Below are positions 22,303 through 33,254 of a stretch of 64,000 nt of DNA, piece by piece. Each line of letters starts with the position of its first letter. The first letter of the stretch is position 1. A program made the translations under genes and the position numbers. The stretch is taken from positions 11,736,001 through 11,800,000 of the forward strand of contig CM074184.1 of the NCBI GenBank assembly GCA_037179385.1, in the 5' to 3' direction. The stretch is from Holothuria scabra (lineage: Eukaryota > Echinodermata > Holothuroidea > Aspidochirotida > Holothuriidae). The notes beneath the pieces were generated by a model. The model did not search any database and was not told the origin of the DNA. It saw only the letters and a program-made list of their open reading frames with translations.

Positions 22303-22392
22303 GATTTCAGTTTCAATGTTGGAAATTACTCAGGCCATACTGAAGAGGACAACACATCCCATGGCCACTCTGACTGCAGTCAAGATGCTCAG
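22303..22392 (+). CDS. Transposase-like gene, exon C (30 codons, phase 0-0)
   Basis: A 90-bp exon between a pyrimidine-rich tract ending GTAG and the donor GTAAGT. Phase-0 peptide: DFSFNVGNYS at the start, then TEEDNTSHGHSDCSQDAQ at the end. The last ten residues closely match the end of exon E (GHSDSSQDAQ), indicating exon duplication. It has no known domain: an acidic, Ser/His-rich and presumably disordered linker upstream of the transposase core. Confidence 0.7.
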
Positions 22393-22412
22393 GTAAGTGA
22401 TATAATAATAAG

Positions 22413-22552
22413 GGGATAAATGCGAGGGTGCCCGGTCTTAAATGACGATGACATCATCATAGAGGCTGAGCGGACCTAGGCGATAGCCGAGGCCCTCTGC
22501 CTCTGTGATGACGGCATGGGAGGTCTTAAATCCCATTTAAGACGGGAGCACC
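22413..22552. mobile_element. Small inverted-repeat element of 140 bp
   Basis: The inverted ends GGGGATAAATGCGAGGGTGC and TCTTAAAT mirror ATTTAAGAC followed by GCACCCTGCTTTTATCTCC. A single internal stretch includes GATGACATCATCATAGAGGC. A related left half opens the duplicated block at 19.88 kb. Confidence 0.7.
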
Positions 22553-22994
22553 CTGCTTTTATCTCCATTCATAAATACTTTTAGAAAAATGGGTGAAAAA
22601 CATGAAAAAATTTAAAAAATTGGTCACATTTTGGTCAAGTTTTAATTCTCCTCAGTTTTTTAGCCCCCATTGTGACGTATCGATATCTTGAACTTGAATT
22701 GATGCTAGCAAGACATACATTCTGAACTGCATGTCGCGACAGATACGCTCAGTATCATCTTTACTTCCCTTCATTTTCGAGAACTATATCGGCTATTTTA
22801 CAAGCAAATGTTGTTAACAACAGTGCCAGTCATCGCAGCTCCTCAGTGCATGCAGTTCTAGCCTAGGGCCTGACTTGTTAGACCTATAAAACAGAATGTG
22901 ATTGTGATCAAAATACCCATTTCAATGTTGGGAGCAATGATTCCTAAGCCTAGGCTAACCTATGTCTTTATCACTGCCAGTTATTATTCTTTGG

Positions 22995-23330
22995 AATGGT
23001 TACTCTGAAGACTAGGGTATCAACTTGATACAGTGCACAGCGTCTCAGTGTTACTCTTTATCTTGTTAACATGTACTTGGCATACTGTATGACATTACAG
23101 TAGGCCTATGTATGTGCTGTGCAAAACTATGGGGTGAATATGGCATGTTGCTATGGAAACCTAGCATGGGCTTAAAATATTGTACACAGTAAGTATAGTG
23201 ATCACATTCAATCCAATTCTCCTTACTTCTTGAAAACCATTCGAGACCTTTTTCGAATGCCATTTGAGACCGGTCTCGAATGGTTTTCAGCCAATCAGAA
23301 TGCAGTAAATCAATACAAGTATTTATGAAT
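22995..23330. repeat. Intronic duplicated block, copy 2
   Basis: Direct duplicate of 19,968-20,270 at an offset of about 3.0 kb, with a few substitutions and a longer, more complex hairpin at about 23,237-23,285 (ATTCGAGACC- and GGTCTCGAAT-type arms). It lies before exon D in the same relation that copy 1 has to exon B. Confidence 0.85.
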
Positions 23331-23733
23331 GTAGTATGGAGTATAATTGAGATTTGTTTCAGGTTTTTAAAAGCCTGGCACAAAAAAAAAAAAGTATTAA
23401 ATTAAAAAGTATTAAATAAACACCAGATGACCAGAAATTATTATTTACCCCAAAATCATAACTCTTTCTGGTGTGTATAACTGAGAAGGACAGTTTAGGC
23501 AAAAGTCACAAGCTTAATTTTTCAAGAATAACTAACATCAAATAAGAACACATAACTATTATTACTGCATGCTGAAGTAGTATTAAACCGAGTGACTGAA
23601 AGATGTATGGAAATTCTTGGCATTATTTGAAAATGATACAACTTAAACTGTATCACAGAAAATGGTTAGTGGAAAATTATTCTGTGAAATTGTTTAGAGG
23701 TTCTGATGTATCACATATTTCCTGGTTTTATAG

Positions 23734-23802
23734 GATATCACTGGCAGTTTTGAAGATGATGATACATCCTCTGTGCACTCTGACCACAGTCATGATTCAC
23801 AG
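23734..23802 (+). CDS. Transposase-like gene, exon D (23 codons, phase 0-0)
   Basis: A 69-bp exon between TTTTATAG and the donor GTAAAT. The peptide DITGSFEDDD, then TSSVHSDHSHDSQ, has the shared acidic/Ser/His pattern and ends like exons C and E (SD-S-D-Q). Confidence 0.7.
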
Positions 23803-24529
23803 GTAAATATACATGTGTAGCAAAAAATATGTCAATTAATGTAAGTTTTAATGACTTAATAGTAATATTATCATTGTCTTATGGAACTGTCAGTAATGCA
23901 GTCAACCATAGCCTTTGAAATGATGTCATAAAGTGTTACTGCATACACATGTGGACTTGTTCAAGTGGTTTGGTATGGACCGATTTTGCAAGAAAGTTGC
24001 TACACTCTTCAATGAGTGTAAACTTTAATCTTTTCAAATTTGACATAAAATTCCAAGACTTACAGTTCTCAAAACTTGGTAAAGGGTGATTTTGATGGTC
24101 ATAGCTTGTCTGTGGTCAAACACAGGAAAGTCTGTAACATCATATCTCAAGTTGAAGAGCTTGGAAAGATTTGGGAATACTTAATGTGTGGATTTGCTAC
24201 TGTTGAAAGGACCCTGTCAACCTGAAGAAACATTCTCCTAGCATAGTATCTACATGGAAAGAACACTATGAATATCATAAGCACTGTCAGTGCTTCATTG
24301 GTTTCCTGAAGGGAATACCTTTGTTGTTGTGTATTGTAGTGTTGGCATATGCTATGGTTCTTTGACTTCCTTAACATTGGCATTAATACCTATTGGTACT
24401 ACTAACTTATTGAAGAAATACACAGGACTATTGTTCACTGTCTGAAGCCAAAACAGTGTTCCAGTGAAATTAGTTTTGATGACTCAAACCAGGCGAGACA
24501 ATTTTAAAGTTGACAAAGAGTTTTTCACT

Positions 24530-24855
24530 TTTTGATTCCTTGCCATAGGCAGGCAAGGAATCTATGCGATGGTGATGTCGTGTGTGTGTGTGTGTGTGTG
24601 CGTGTGTGGCTTGTAAACACAATATCTCCAGATAAGAGTAACAGATACTTTTCATATTTGGTATATAGATTTGTCATGTTGAGAGAAAGAAGCCTATTGT
24701 TTTTGGTAGAGGTCAAAGGTCATTTGAGGTCACCAGGGGTAAAATTGTGAAAATTCTGTGCCTAAAATGTAAAGAAAAATCCATCAAGCACTGTCAATTT
24801 GAAAGCAGGTAAGGTATTTGATGGCAAGGAATCACTAAGCCTTTTGGCTTTCTGG
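24530..24855 (+). mobile_element. Compact Helitron-like element with GT tract
   Basis: The word GGCAAGGAATC occurs near the 5' end (about 24,552) and again at the 3' end (about 24,823). A GT microsatellite lies at 24,578-24,607. The core holds one module with an exact AGGTCA-A-AGGTCA (about 24,710) followed by TTTGAGGTCACCAGGGGT. The 3' end is a hairpin AAGCC-TTTT-GGCTT, one T, then CTGG (24,852-24,855). Its layout matches the larger element at 33.26-35.31 kb. Confidence 0.6.
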
Positions 24856-24899
24856 TCACAAATAGTAGTATAGTAGTTTGGGAATTATTAAAAGAATCC

Positions 24900-25820
24900 A
24901 AAAGTATTTTTATCTCAATACATAACATGTATTGAGATTTTGTCACAGTAGCCTGTTGCTAGCTGTAGCTAAAATCCTTTTCAGCATGGCCATGTTTGAT
25001 AGGTCTTACATTTTTATCATAATATCTTGTAGAGCATAAATACAGTCAGAATTTTAACTTGATAGTCTGATAGGTTGATAGCTTAGTTATTTTTTCTCTG
25101 AAAATTGGTCAAAAAGTTGTGTTTATGCACCTTTTTTCCCATAGTGCAATTGTGGGTATTTAGTCTGCTATTTTGTCTTTGGCTTCAAGCCTCTGCTTAA
25201 TCAAGCATAAGGTAACTGTTAAGATGATCTTGTCTGGTCTGACCAAGATGTTTGCCCAGCCATTGTCTTGTATTGGAGAAGTTCATTTACAGTTGATTGA
25301 GCTTCTAAACAGGATGTTACAGTACCCCCCAACCTTCCCCAAAAGTTGTACTTTTCACCAGCAGGTTTCAATGAGAAGATAAGATATAGGAGGTGGTGTT
25401 AGGAAAACTAGGAAGGAAAGTAGTAGTAGTAGTAGGACAAGTAGTTTTGTTGGAACTCTTTTATGAGACTGATCTCCATCTGGCTGGATAATTGCTTGTG
25501 CTTTTTAGTTTGAGTATGCTGCAATGATTACTTTTTTTAGTGTAACAGTATCTTTATTGAATTTTTCGTTTTAACATTTGATAACCAGTTCAATTTTTTA
25601 GGGTAAAATGTAGAGTAACAGGATATTATAAATCTCTGCTATAAATATTTGAATGACCACAGTGCACTACAATAGCTTAACCAACCTCTACTCTCTGTAT
25701 TTGTCTCTGTATGTGTGGGAAATTTGTTTCATATTTCATTTTTATGCATAATACTGTATCTGATCACCAAAAGGATGTTTGCTTGTTTGCATTGCATCAT
25801 GAAAAACTTAAACACATAAT
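24900..25820. repeat. Dispersed repeat, longer copy of the 6.8-kb and 15.4-kb pieces
   Basis: 24,900-25,660 matches 6,775-7,595, and 25,715-25,815 matches 15,361-15,475. The two parts are adjacent here, so this copy probably shows the original continuous order. It lies in the intron between exons D and E. Confidence 0.8.
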
Positions 25821-26481
25821 TCCACTGCTTCATGATTACCATTGATCACACATAAAAGTATTGAGATTCTGCAGCATAGCTGCGCTAGTAAGTATTCACA
25901 ATGTATTTCATGTAGCCAGATTTTTGTTGTATATTTAAATCTTTGAGGAAAGTTAACTTTGAATGTGAGAAATATTTTGCCTCCCTTGAAATGTATCAAA
26001 CCTTTTAATATGAAACTTTTAATGACGTAATAGGTTTCTATTTGTGTTAATGTGGTGATGGCAGTGATGGAAATAAGCATTTCAGCTTGTGCAGCAGACT
26101 AGTAGCAGTAGTACTACACAATTTTAAAATTATGTTACAATTGACCACAGTTTGCATGAATTTCAAAATTGTGTTAAATTTGGCCTCAGTTTGCATGGCA
26201 CTTTTGCTGAAGGTAAGGGCATCAAAAGGAAGTAATGAGGCACAGTCTCATTCTCATTGTATGTGGTTGATTTAAATGAGGATGACATTGAATAATAATT
26301 AATAAAAGTACCCCTTCAATATATTTAAACTGGATTTGGCCTTGAAACCTTTTAGGAAGACAGAACACCTACCACCACACTCCTTTACTTCTAGAAAAGT
26401 GTGATTCATAGCACACCTGGAACATCTGGTCAGTGAAACATTTGAAATAGTTACAGATTCTCATGTATTTTTCTCCTGTAG

Positions 26482-26562
26482 GATGTGACTCATGAACGTG
26501 GTTCTAGCACCTGTGGAGACTCTTCATCCAATGGTCACTCAGACTCCAGCCAGGATGCACAG
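26482..26562 (+). CDS. Transposase-like gene, exon E (27 codons, phase 0-0)
   Basis: An 81-bp exon between TTCTCCTGTAG and the donor GTAAAC. The peptide DVTHERGSSTCGDSSSNG ends HSDSSQDAQ, nearly the same ending as exon C. It splices in phase 0 to the terminal exon at 28,026. Confidence 0.7.
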
Positions 26563-28025
26563 GTAAACATGTAAAAATTAAAAAGGAGCAACTGTGTGAC
26601 CTTTATACGAACACCAGATAAACAGTTCCAAGTTCTGTAGAAAAAGCAGTGTCAGCACTTACAATCTGTTTTCTTCAATAAAAGAGAAGTAAATTGGAAA
26701 ATGTTCTATGCAATGAGCACTAATTAGTACTTAGTGTAATGACTGACAAATTTTTGTACTCAAACAATTGTGCTTGCAAAAGTGCAGCTTTGGAGCCTCT
26801 TATTCAAGCTCCACAAATCAAATCATTTGTATACACATTGTGTTTTGTCAGACAACAATCAAGGCCTCCTACAGTATGTACAACAAGTTCATGAAATATG
26901 AACAAACTGCAGAAATTCTTTCTGTCTGTGTTTCCTAAAATAATGTTGAACTGCTGCAATCTATTTGTGATTTATGTTTGGAAAGTGAGAAAAACAAAAG
27001 GATTACATAAATTTACATCGCTTTGTGGTAGTTTTGCTGGTGTCTCATGCTAAAAGAAGGTTGTAAGGTCACATTAATGGGAAATAGATTTGTTTTTCTT
27101 TAAAAATTAACCAGTTTTCTCCTCAGCAACCTCTTATTATCAAAGTGTGATTGTATAAGTGGTTTGAGAACTTGACAAACTTTGCATCTCCCATGGAGAG
27201 GTTGTGCTGTTATGTACTTATAGATCAGCAAAACGGTCTGCAAAAACAAAGGGAAACAACACCTTCCTTGTCATTGAGAAAGTGGTACAACCTGTGATGC
27301 TTTCAAAGTCGCTCTAAATCACAAATGTAGTGACTTTATTTGCAGATATCTTAAGAAATACATTTGAACAGAGGTTTCACCATAATCAAGATTTGGTTCC
27401 CCTTTCACATATGAGACTTCAACTTTTGTTTGATGGAATGGTTACCCAGGAATTCATGGTCATACTGATACTAAAACTTGACATATAGCCTCTATTTCAA
27501 AGTCTTAAAAAACTGTTGTTAGTTTTGATGATAAATCTTCCAAAAATGATTTAAGAGTTTGTGGCTGAAATGATACAAATGCCATTTAATTAATTTTAAA
27601 AATTGCATAGTTTTTTGCAACTTAAATAAGAATTTCTCCTAGATGACAAATCTCTGTTCATCAGCTCAAATCCTCAATCTGATCTTACTGCCATTGATTT
27701 CATTCATTGTTTGTATTATTTTAAAGAGTTGATTAATGACTTTAGGTGTATTCATCTCTCATAGTTGTAATGTTAGTATTATGTTTATACTAACTTGGCT
27801 TTTTTTCTGATTTTTTGTTTTTTTTTTTTTTTTTGGTTTTAGGGAAAGTTCTTTGGAATGTGTCAAGGTGGATTAAAATTGAAATTGTATGATGAGGAAG
27901 TAAAAAGATTAATTTTGGGAACTTTGTAGTTAAGTAATGGAGATGAAAGTTAAAGAAGTGGCCCATATTAAAAACACACAAAGTGTTAAGTTCTTCATAC
28001 AACTTTTTTTTTTACCTCTTTCTAG
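26563..28025. other. Intron, nothing recognised
   Basis: AT-rich intron with a poly-T run at about 27,817-27,835 and a strong pyrimidine tract (TTTTTTTTTTACCTCTTTCTAG) before the terminal exon. No repeat family or coding sequence is recognised in it. Confidence 0.5.
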
Positions 28026-30251
28026 CATCAATTTTTCAGTAGTGATGATGACCAGACCATATCATCTACATCACTTGTGACGAAAGGTCAGCTCCTGCTG
28101 CTAGTAATGGCCTTTGTAATTAAACATCAGCTGACAGGAACCTGCCTGGAAGACTTACTATCTCTTCTTAATCTTCTCGTTCCTGGCAGAATTTTAATCA
28201 CTAAGTATCTTTTTAACAAACAGTTCAGTAGCATAACTAAAATAGTTCAAAAACATTTTTATTGCAGTGATTGCTCTTTATATCTAGGTGTTCAGCCATT
28301 GCTTGATGACTGTCCTGGTTGTAATGCCCCTTTTAGTGTAAAGGAAAATGAAAGGGTTGGTTCTTTCTTCCTGTATGTACCAGTTGCAGATCAGCTTTGG
28401 TCCCTTTTGCAAAAGCAAGGAATGTCTGACTTTTTTTATCAGGACCGAACACATGTTGAAAATTACCAGGACATTCATCAAGGTATTAAATATAAAGACA
28501 TGTTTCACCAACAGTCTAGATTTGATCTTTCTTTAATGTTTAATTGTGATGGAGTGCCATTATTTAAGTCTTCAAAAACCTTTATTTGGCCTATTCAAAT
28601 AATGGTTAATGAACTTCCTAAAGACAAACGTTCCAAACATGTTATTCTGTGTGGTATTTGGGTGGGGGATTCAAAGCCAAAAATTGACACATTTTTTCGT
28701 CCTTTGGTAGATGAATTAAAGAAATTGGGGAGTGAAGGCTTTGAATGGGAAGATGATCAGGGAGTTCACCAAAGCAAAGTTTTTTCAGCTGTATTTTCAT
28801 GTGATGCTGTAGCAAGGTGTTTGTTGCAAAATTTTCATCAGTACAATGGTTCATTTGGTTGTGGAACATGTTTTCATGAAGGAGAAACTGTTGAAAAGGG
28901 TATGGGGTTTACAAGGGTATATCCTGTGAGGGGGGTGGTGGAATGTCGCACAGCCCAAAATACTTTGGAAAGAGTAAGAGATGCTGTGAGACTAAACACT
29001 GTTGTACAAGGAGTGAAAGGTCCTTCAATTCTTTCTTTACTTCCAAAGTTTAACTTAATAGATGACTTTGTGCCAGAGTATATGCATTCTGTTATTTTAG
29101 GTGTTGTCAGACAGTTTACTAAGTTATGGCTTGATTCTGAAAATCATGAAAAACCTTTTTACATTGGAAAATTCACATCTACACTTTCAAAACTTTTGCA
29201 GGAAATTAAACCTTGCAGTGAAGGTGATAGACTACCACGTTGCATTTCTGAGAGAAAGTTTTGGAAAGCAACAGAGTGGCGTAATTTTTTATTCTATTCA
29301 CCTATATTATTGGTTGGAATTTTACCAAATCTTTATTTTTCTCATTGGTGGCTTTTGGTTTTTGCAGTAAACAACTTAACTTCATCAAGCATATCATCAT
29401 TAATGATAAATGAAAGTAGGGCAGCTCTTTTGAAATTTGTAATTAAAATTGAAAGCCTGTATGGATTGGAACATATTTCATATAACGTTCATCAATTAAC
29501 TCATCTTGCACAGTATGTAACAAATTGGGGCCCGCTGTGGGCAACCTCAGCGTTTGCCTTTGAAAATAATAACCAGTTACTGAAAAACTCTTATCATGGA
29601 ACAAAAGGTATAGCATCTCAAATTGTTAAAAATTCATTAATATGGAGTGAGCTTGATTCATTGTCTGAACTTCGTATTTCCTCCGCAGCAGAGAGTGTTC
29701 AGTCATTTTACAATAAATTATCTCTTAGGGGCTGCAAATTTATATGTAATGCCTACTATGTGTGTGAAAGTTGCACAGGACTGGGAAATCCAACTGTAAG
29801 GTTTTTACATCATTGGGAAAAGGCTGTCTTGTGTGAAGTTACGTCTCTTAATTTCTTAAACTCAAAGGTATACTGTTTCAATCGTTTTGTACTAATGAAG
29901 AAGCTGATTCATTCACAGGAATATAGCACCAATGTCAGACAAAATGACTCTGTTTTGTCACTTTCCAATGGAAAGTTTCTTGCAGTTCATAACTTAGTTA
30001 TTGTTAAGGAATCATTCCAGAACCCAGCTGATGTAGGTACTCCTTTCATTCTGGGGCAGGAACTGAAACCAACAAACTTTTCTGTTCGTGATGCTGATGT
30101 CAATACTAATCTAGCTAGGTCTTACAGGAAAGTAGTATTTTCTGATGCATTGGTTTGTAGACCAGTTGAATTCAAATGTAAGTGCTTAATTATACCACAT
30201 GAAAGAGGGAACTTTATCTTGGAGTGGCCAGGAAATGATTTGTCTGATTAA
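28026..30251 (+). CDS. CACTA/EnSpm (tnp2-type) transposase-like protein, terminal exon
   Basis: This exon starts after CTTTCTAG in phase 0 (HQFFSSDDDQ) and runs about 741 codons to TAA. Numbering from 28,077 (a GTG inside the exon; the first ATG is at 28,107), a zinc-ribbon pair C63-x2-C66 / C79-x2-C82 is followed by a tnp2-like core. The core has LMFNCDGVPLFKSS with D158, the block KHVILCGIWVGDSKP at 188-201, FSCDAVAR with D243, GCGTC with C262 and C265, and DFVPEYMHSVILGV with H337. A DUF4218-like part follows: ISERKFWKATEWRNFL at 390-405, NVHQLTHL at 470-477 and FAFENNNQ with E496. D158, D243 and E496 are candidate DDE catalytic residues of a cut-and-paste transposase. No CACTA inverted ends are visible around the gene. 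Multi-exon structure argues for a domesticated host gene or an intron-containing autonomous copy. Function in the host is unknown. Confidence 0.85.
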   Translation, partial: HQFFSSDDDQTISSTSLVTKGQLLLLVMAFVIKHQLTGTCLEDLLSLLNLLVPGRILITKYLFNKQFSSITKIVQKHFYCSDCSLYLGVQPLLDDCPGCNAPFSVKENERVGSFFLYVPVADQLWSLLQKQGMSDFFYQDRTHVENYQDIHQGIKYKDMFHQQSRFDLSLMFNCDGVPLFKSSKTFIWPIQIMVNELPKDKRSKHVILCGIWVGDSKPKIDTFFRPLVDELKKLGSEGFEWEDDQGVHQSKVFSAVFSCDAVARCLLQNFHQYNGSFGCGTCFHEGETVEKGMGFTRVYPVRGVVECRTAQNTLERVRDAVRLNTVVQGVKGPSILSLLPKFNLIDDFVPEYMHSVILGVVRQFTKLWLDSENHEKPFYIGKFTSTLSKLLQEIKPCSEGDRLPRCISERKFWKATEWRNFLFYSPILLVGILPNLYFSHWWLLVFAVNNLTSSSISSLMINESRAALLKFVIKIESLYGLEHISYNVHQLTHLAQYVTNWGPLWATSAFAFENNNQLLKNSYHGTKGIASQIVKNSLIWSELDSLSELRISSAAESVQSFYNKLSLRGCKFICNAYYVCESCTGLGNPTVRFLHHWEKAVLCEVTSLNFLNSKVYCFNRFVLMKKLIHSQEYSTNVRQNDSVLSLSNGKFLAVHNLVIVKESFQNPADVGTPFILGQELKPTNFSVRDADVNTNLARSYRKVVFSDALVCRPVEFKCKCLIIPHERGNFILEWPGNDLSD

Positions 30252-30284
30252 CTCTGTCGCAAAGCATTTTTTGGTTACTCTATG

Positions 30285-31530
30285 ATAAGAAAAACCTATT
30301 CAGTCATGATGTTGTGTGTGTGTGTATTTGTGTGCATGTGTTTGTGACACTTTGCTTGTTAGTAAGATATTGCAAGAAGGAAATTTCTAACAGTTGTCAA
30401 ATCCTGTACATAGATTCCCTAGATGCCACATATTGAGAGGAAAAACTCTATTGTTTTTGATGGATGTCTTAGGTCATCTGGGGTCACCAGGGGTTAAAAT
30501 CTGATACCTTGTTAGCATGATATCTCAAGGTAGGAAATTTGGATAAATTTCATACTTTGAATGTAGATGCATTTTGGTTTAGAAGAACCCCTTTGTTTTT
30601 TGGTTCCGTGTGTAACAAAGGTACCTCTGCAGTCACCTTGGCGTATGTGTGTGTATGTGACGGATTGGAATGCGAGGTATGTGGTGCGATAACTTGATAA
30701 CCAAGTGATCAATTTTTTTTTTCAAACTTGGTATGTATGTAGATGTTGTTGAGTAGATGTGCCCTATAGTTTTTGGTGGAAGTCAAAGGTCACTGGTGAT
30801 TACCAGAGGCCAAAAAGTGAATTTCTGTTAGTAGCTGTAACTTGGTATCAGTTGCTCAAACAGTGACATAATTTTAGGATAAATTAGATTGGTAGGTGAA
30901 AATGTTGGTTCATTTACCAAAATAATTGGAAAGGGTCAAAAGGTCAAAAAAGTAATGTTTTATTGATATCTCGCCACTGAAACATTTCAGAGGGATGGTG
31001 TAATGGAAATTTGTGTTTGTCTAAGTGAAATGCACATGATGACTCACATTGATCTCACTTGACCTCATTTGACCTTTTGACCTTTGTGACTTTTTTGTGA
31101 CGTCTAGATTCCTCTTGATGAGACGAACCAAAAAGGCACTTACACTACCCTCCTACGATGTTCCTAACTTGAGTTACTGACTTTTAAGTGACCGGCTAGT
31201 TAGTGTGTAGGTCATGTATTGGAATGCCAGGTATGTGGTGCAATACCTCAATAACCAAGAAACATAGGGGGATGGCATAATGGAAAGTTGTGTTTGTCTA
31301 AGTAAAGTGCTCGTGTTGACCTACTTTGACCTTATTTGACCTTTTGACCATTGTGACTTTTTGTGGGGCCTGAATCTGTCTTGTTGAGATGAACAAAAAC
31401 GGCAATTATACTACCATCCTATGTTTCTTACTTGAGTCATTGTCATTTCAGTGGAAAGTTTGTGGTGTGTGTATGTGTGCGTGTTATATGCTTTGGAATG
31501 CCATGCTTAGAGTATGATAGTTCGATAACC
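30285..31530 (+). mobile_element. 145-bp-family element after the transposase-like gene
   Basis: Begins with AAACCTATTCAGTCATGATG and a GT tract (about 30,313-30,330), the same order as at 33.26 kb. Modules with TCATCTGGGGTCACCAGGGG at about 30,475 follow. From 30,940 there is a different tandem part with two copies (about 30,940-31,200 and 31,260-31,470) rich in TTGACCTTTTGACC. It begins only about 35 bp after the stop codon, so the gene's 3' UTR may run through it. Confidence 0.6.
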
Positions 31531-31920
31531 AAATGATATAGAGAGGTCACTCAGGCAGGGATGGTTCTTTAGCAAATATATCTGGTTGTCTAGAGGACAA
31601 TACCTGCATGGGAAATTTGGTTGTTCTCCCCCAAACTTGGTTGTCCCCTATGGAAAATGCAAAATGTGTTTGCAAGCTAAAACAGTACTTCTTAGTGATA
31701 TGAAAGAAAAATAAAAGCCACTGCTGTAAGTTTTGGTAATGTAACAACGTAAGACTCTACAGAAAAAGCAGAAGAGGCTCATTTGGATACTTCCATGCCT
31801 TATGACACACATGTCACTAAGACTATTTGGGTGATGTGTCTTTGTTCAATTGGTATAAAAATCCAGCTGAAGTTTAATGCCTTTAGACAAATGCAATGTA
31901 TAAAAGAAAAGAAGAATTAT
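31530..31920. other. Spacer, nothing recognised
   Basis: Unassigned sequence with a repeated TTGGTTGTCC/GGTTGTTC word near 31,580-31,650. No coding evidence. Confidence 0.35.
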
Positions 31921-31924
31921 AACC

Positions 31925-32465
31925 CCCTCTCAGTCTAAAAGCAGTTCATATTTGGTATGTGGATGCGTTATAGCCAGTAGATGGCCCCTATCGTTTTTGG
32001 CGGAGGTCAAAGGTCATCTGGGGTCACCAGGGGTCAAAGTCTGAAAATCTTGTTAACACGATATCTCAAGGTAGGAAGCTTGGATAGATTTCATATTTGG
32101 GGTATGTTGATGCGTTATGGTCAGGAGATGGTCCCTATTGTTTTTGGTGGAGGTCAAAGGTCATCTGTGGTCACCAGTTGTCAAAGTCTGAAAATCTTGT
32201 TAACATGATATCTCTAGATGGGAAACTTGGATAGATTTTATATTTGGTATGTAGATGCGTATGGGTCAGGAGATGATCTGTAATGTTTTTGGCGGAGGTC
32301 GAAGGTCTCCTGGGGTCAAAGTCAAATCTTGTTATAAACACGACATCTCAAAATAGGAAGCTTGGATAAATTTCATATTTGGTATGTGGATGCGTTATGG
32401 TCAGGAAGTGATTCCTTTTGTTTGTGGCAGAGGTCAAAGGTCATGTGGGGTTTACAGGGGTCAAA
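31925..32465 (+). repeat. Tandem 145-bp modules, cluster 1
   Basis: Four modules in a row, each with GAGGTCAAAGGTCATCTGGG, TCACCAGGGGTCAAAGTCTG, CTTGTTAACACGATATCTCA and CATATTTGGTATGTGGATGC. Exact DR1 (AGGTCA-A-AGGTCA) occurs at 32,004-32,016 and again near 32,151 and 32,432. Confidence 0.85.
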
Positions 32466-33254
32466 TTGGCTGATGGGATATATACAGCCTTTTTGACAAA
32501 AACTCCTTTTACATGAAGTTTTTGAGCATATAAACTAGTAATTTTGAAAGCTGCTGTAGAGTATTCCAGAAGTTCAAAAATTTCTTAAAAAATTGTGGGA
32601 CTGCCCACTAGAGACACTAAAATTGGTCTGTCATTAAGGGACCAGTCACAGTGTGTAGCGTTCAGACCAAACGATAAATTCAAAATAGGGGTCTCTGCAA
32701 CTGTAGCCTTCGCAGTAGGCATTGAATGCTTACTAGCATTCATTGTTGTTTCTGGGAACTGTGACTTAATTGCCTTAGGTTTTGAAAGTATAAAGTTATT
32801 CGATTAAAGTTCATCTTACAACAGCACAGAGAGGTACAGTAACTTTTAATAAACAACTTAAATTTGTTGGTCAAGTGAATTCTGTCTGTTATTAATTCCA
32901 GGAAATCTGCAGTGAAACCAAGTTTGTTCACTGCCTGTTGTGTACATTGGGGATGATCTGATTTTAAAAGGGGCAGGGGTGTATAGTCAGTGGCAGTATC
33001 TATTCTAAATGGAGCCCCACCAAAATACTGGCCAAAATTACCACACAAGGTCACTAAATGGCCATTTCCAGGCTGTGCAACATGACGCTATGACAACTGT
33101 CAAAGCGTATGTAAGTATGTTGTAAACAGGTCTTCCTGAAAACTCTAGAACAAGGGAAAGATGTTCTGTCGCCTTCAGAAAGAGAAAACATTAAGTTTCT
33201 GATTGGAGTTAGAAGAATGACATTAAGTGAATATCATCAATTTTTGGTTTCGAT
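32466..33254. other. Spacer, nothing recognised
   Basis: No repeat family or gene recognised. The 70-codon plus frame at 32,595-32,807 and the antisense frame across it show no known domain. Confidence 0.35.
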
